DNA from: Archegozetes longisetosus
Taxonomy: Eukaryota; Arthropoda; Arachnida; Sarcoptiformes; Trhypochthoniidae
Direction: 5' to 3'
Assembly (NCBI GenBank): GCA_018873245.2
Contig: JAEMBT020000002.1
Location: forward strand, 310,001-374,000
DNA: 64,000 nt
The notes under the pieces were generated by a model. It did not search any database and was not told where the DNA came from. It was given only the letters and a program-made list of their open reading frames with translations. The position numbers and the translations under genes were made by a program. Positions 61,182 through 64,000 of the stretch are shown here, one piece after another. The first letter of the stretch is position 1; the number at the start of each line of letters is the position of its first letter.

Positions 61182-61690
61182 TTAATATATGATAACTATT
61201 GAGAGTATCAGTGGCAAGATTGACATGACGTGATATAACTCGGTTATCCCTTCAGCATACTGGGCAAGATCAAAATAGTGAATGGCAATTTTTCCATTCT
61301 TAAAAAATAGATGCCATATGAAGCGGATTGTATAGATGAATAACCAAAAATTCAGAGCATAAACTCTGTTCTTCTTTACACTATCAAAGCAGTCATCGAT
61401 ATCATATCTATAGAATTAATTATGGAAAGTAAGCATTAAATCAAAAAATATCTAAAATTAGTCTCTACCAAAATATAAATTGATGTAGAAATGATACTAT
61501 TAAGAAATTGTCTGCATAGCAACAAAATTATTATTTAATGAGAAAATCATTGAAGAAAAGTTGAAAAAGTTTTTAATAACAAACCAAACGTTAATTGAGT
61601 ATGAAAGATTTGTGAGCACGAATATTACAATTACTGAAAAATAATTAGCCTTGTACCAATAGTTTAGAAAAGTTCAATAATGTATGATTT
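61182..61690 (-). CDS. Fragment of a multi-pass membrane protein
   Basis: Coding signal on the minus strand, unrelated to the neighbouring kinase. ATG at about 61683 (MKNHTLLNFSKLL) is followed, after a frame change, by YFSVIVIFVLTNLSYSINVW and NFFNFSSMIFSLNNN (to about 61500). A second exon, 61407-61182, starts after ctatag and encodes RVYALNFWLFIYTIRFIWHL, FDLAQYAEGITELY and a terminal helix SILPLILSIVIIY. Three or more hydrophobic helices and the aromatic-rich style recall arthropod chemoreceptors, but no signature confirms this. Incomplete or damaged. Confidence 0.4.
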
Positions 61691-61714
61691 TTCATATTAT
61701 AGTGACTCATAACT

Positions 61715-64000
61715 TTATTTTGCTACTAAGTTATTTTGTCGTTTTATCTTTTGTGTCAAAAAATTAATGTGAAACTTTTGATCGAACTCCTTTCTATTAA
61801 CCAGATCTATTCGAAGTAATTGAAACTCTTTTTGCCCCTCAAGTTCGCGAGCATTCAGAGTCCATAAATGCTTTTGAATCAAGATATCGCTACAGTTGAG
61901 CCTCAAATTATGTGCAGATAGCAATTTTTCATTAATTTTGATTAAGTTTTCATATTTTTTGACTAAAAGAGAACATTGACTTTCACAGCATGTTGTTCTG
62001 AAAAATAGAAATTTAAATTAATATTTTAATAATGATTAATTAAAATCACTTAATAACTAACTCATTGATATCAATATGAAATAATTCTAAAGCAATAACG
62101 CCTAAACTGTAGACATCGGACTTTGTGTCATATTTTCTTCCGATCCATATCTCAGGCGCGATGTATTTGAAGGTTCCCAAAGACTGACTGTGTGACTGGT
62201 CTTCTCTTTCGTGAATTGTAGACAAACCAAAATCTGTTAATTTTACAAATTTGCCGCTGTGGCCATTCGTTATTAAAATGTTTGCGGGCTTTAAGTCTCT
62301 GTGAATGATCGGAGGATTCATTTTGTGCAAATAATCTACACTCTCAACTATTTCGAAGAAAATTTCACTTATTATATAGTAAGCAATAAGTGTCAGAGGA
62401 TCTGAAGGTCTGAGACATAGCTTCTGGTTCAAGATTTTAATGGTATCTTTTAGGGTCCTATCGCATAATTCCATCTGAATATAGAGTGAGATATCTGTTG
62501 CGTCACTTTTGATGTATCAATTACTATTAGCATTATATTCAGTCCATGAAGTTTTATACTGAACGATGCGATCGCTCTGTATTTTTGCTAAAATTCTCGA
62601 TTCATTCAGTTTCAGTTCGAGTTCCGGTTTGGAAAGTCCTATAATTAAAGTTTGAATATTAATCTTAGAAAAAATCATTGGAAATATTTTCAGTTTTGAA
62701 CTAATCGGAAAGTATTTGGAGTAGCATTAGTGGCAGCGCTAGCCGCTCAACCGAGAAATCAAACTTCAAAAATGTTACATTTTGTTGAATGTATAAGTTA
62801 AATTTAAATTTGACTTTATTTATAGCTCTTAATCTAGATCTCTATTAGTGGTATATTCGTATAAATAAAGTTTAAGCTAAGTTTGAACACTCAATATTTG
62901 AGAAAATTGCAATTTTCGGATAAATAAAATGAATCTAGAAAATTTTTGAAGAGGTGTGCACTCCAATATAGTGCTGCCAATCACTAGTATTCTAGAGGTT
63001 TTAAAATGTGAAAAATTATCTAGTGTTGAGGTAACCTTTCAAAGTAATTTTCTTGACTGCATATAAGTGGTCATCGATGGTGTTACGAGTCTTGTGGAAA
63101 ATCCTCCCCTACCAATTTCACCTACTTCAACAAATTCATTCACATATCGTCCATTTTGAAGGAAACTTTGTCGTTCGGACAATCAGTAGTTTCGAAATAT
63201 TTTGACGGAATATCAGTTAAACGAATCGGTTTATGTTATCTGACATTCTGTGTAAGTGCTAAATATCTCATGAATGGTTCTAATATTTGTTCTCATTGGA
63301 AATCTAATTTCTCCATCCTTAAAGTCACCCCGAATGAAACAATAACCGGATTCTGAAAGAGCCACTGAGATTTCACAGTAAATCGAAGCACCGATATCTA
63401 TGAATTTTTCTGAACAAATCAGTTTCATAGGAATGATCGCAGGAACTTTACAACCGTTACCGATTTGTCCATAATTATTACACCCAGCTGCATATATGTC
63501 TACTTCAGTTGATAGCAATAAGCTGTGAAATGGACCACAAATAACTTTTGTGAAAGGAATTGATATTGATTTGTGAATTTTTATAGGTTCATTCTGGTCG
63601 ACTCTATTTCCGGTCCCCAATTGGCCCCAATAGTTATCACCCCAACCGAACACATCGCCTTTTTCTGTGAGATAATGTGTGATATCTTTCGCATGAGACA
63701 GAAACTACTTTCTCTGAGCCAAATCCACTCATTTTTACCGGTAATGAATCGAATTTCTCAGATTTGGTAACTTTGATACCCCATTCTTTGAACCCCCAAC
63801 TATATACTTGTCCAGAGTCTGTTACAGCAACTGTATGATGATTGCCACACGAAACATCCGCGATCATCTTTCTCCTCAATTTCTTCACTAATTTAGGTTT
63901 ATCCATGTTGATTGACTTTCCATTACCTAATTGTCCGCAATAATTGCTGCCCCAAGAATAGATATGACCATCTTTCGTGAGTGCAATTACATGACTATAT
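61715..64000 (-). pseudogene. RCC1-repeat / protein kinase fusion, damaged and truncated by window edge
   Basis: Exons: 64000 (edge)-63036, 62638-62062 and 61997-61715, with consistent phases. N-terminal part: RCC1 blades (KDGHIYSWGSNYCGQLGNG; DSGQVYSWGFKEWG; DVFGWGDNYWGQLGTG; DIYAAGCNNYGQIGNG). Linker HEIFSTYTECQIT. Kinase: FVEVGEIGRGGF (Gly loop), YAVKKI (Lys), IIHRDLKPANILI, LTDFGLS, YIAPEIWIGRKYDTKSDVYS, in the style of eIF2-alpha kinases. C-terminal tail is coiled and Cys-containing (TTCCESQC). Damage: frame changes near 63695, 63245, 63150 and 63095, and an in-frame TGA at 62517-62519 just before YIKSDATDIS. Either a pseudogene or poor sequence near a contig end. The in-frame stop favours decay. 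Confidence 0.7.

Noticed and set aside
1-64000. tRNA genes, rRNA, CRISPR arrays or prokaryotic operon signals
   Set aside because: No tRNA-like A/B boxes with cloverleaf, no rRNA blocks and no spaced repeats were seen. Spliced genes exclude a bacterial origin.

Overview
The window is animal nuclear DNA. It is AT-rich, with spliced genes, short GT-AG introns (often 45-100 bp), long non-coding spacers and several small inverted-repeat transposons. The gene set suggests an arachnid, most likely an acariform (possibly oribatid) mite: a phosphoenolpyruvate-synthase-like gene in an animal, a tandem trio of JHAMT-like methyltransferases, a divergent ionotropic receptor and an RCC1-kinase fusion. The lineage call is inference; no marker gene proves it.

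Layout. 0.8-5.2 kb: PEAK1/PRAG1-type pseudokinase (+). 5.9 kb: small secreted peptide (+). 6.3-10.1 kb: PEP-synthase / rifampicin-phosphotransferase-like enzyme (-), 5' end unresolved, followed by a palindromic repeat carrying coding remnants. 12.4-14.6 kb: TUT1-type terminal uridylyltransferase (+) whose RRM is spelled in several frames. 16.5-17.6 kb: TIR element, with a shorter inverted copy at 30.0-30.7 kb. 18.0-19.3 kb: OST-alpha/SLC51A transporter (+). 20.4-25.6 kb: three class I methyltransferases (-). 25.9-28.1 kb: a near-perfect hairpin and a Tc1/mariner-like foldback element. 29.1-29.4 kb: small single-pass membrane protein (+). 31.4-33.2 kb: MFSD4/NaGLT1-like transporter (-). 33.6-34.2 kb: unknown protein (-). 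35.8-37.9 kb: inositol 5-phosphatase with SKICH-like tail (-). 39.7-46.0 kb: REJ-GPS single-pass receptor (-). 47.0-48.3 kb: secreted protein (-). 48.9-50.5 kb: multi-exon pseudogene (+). 53.5-55.1 kb: ionotropic receptor (+). 55.9-59.1 kb: three orphan secreted or membrane proteins. 59.7-60.4 kb: coding exon split by a hAT MITE. 61.2-64.0 kb: multi-pass membrane fragment and RCC1-kinase gene (-), leaving the window at its right edge.

The genes are mostly unrelated single loci. The only clear family cluster is the methyltransferase array, which shares one three-exon architecture. Exons reconstructed here agree in splice phase almost everywhere. However, at least eight loci need a single-base shift, often in an A/T run. 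That points to residual consensus errors in the assembly for most of them. A few loci (48.9-50.5 kb; the kinase at 62.5 kb) also have in-frame stops and look like real decay.
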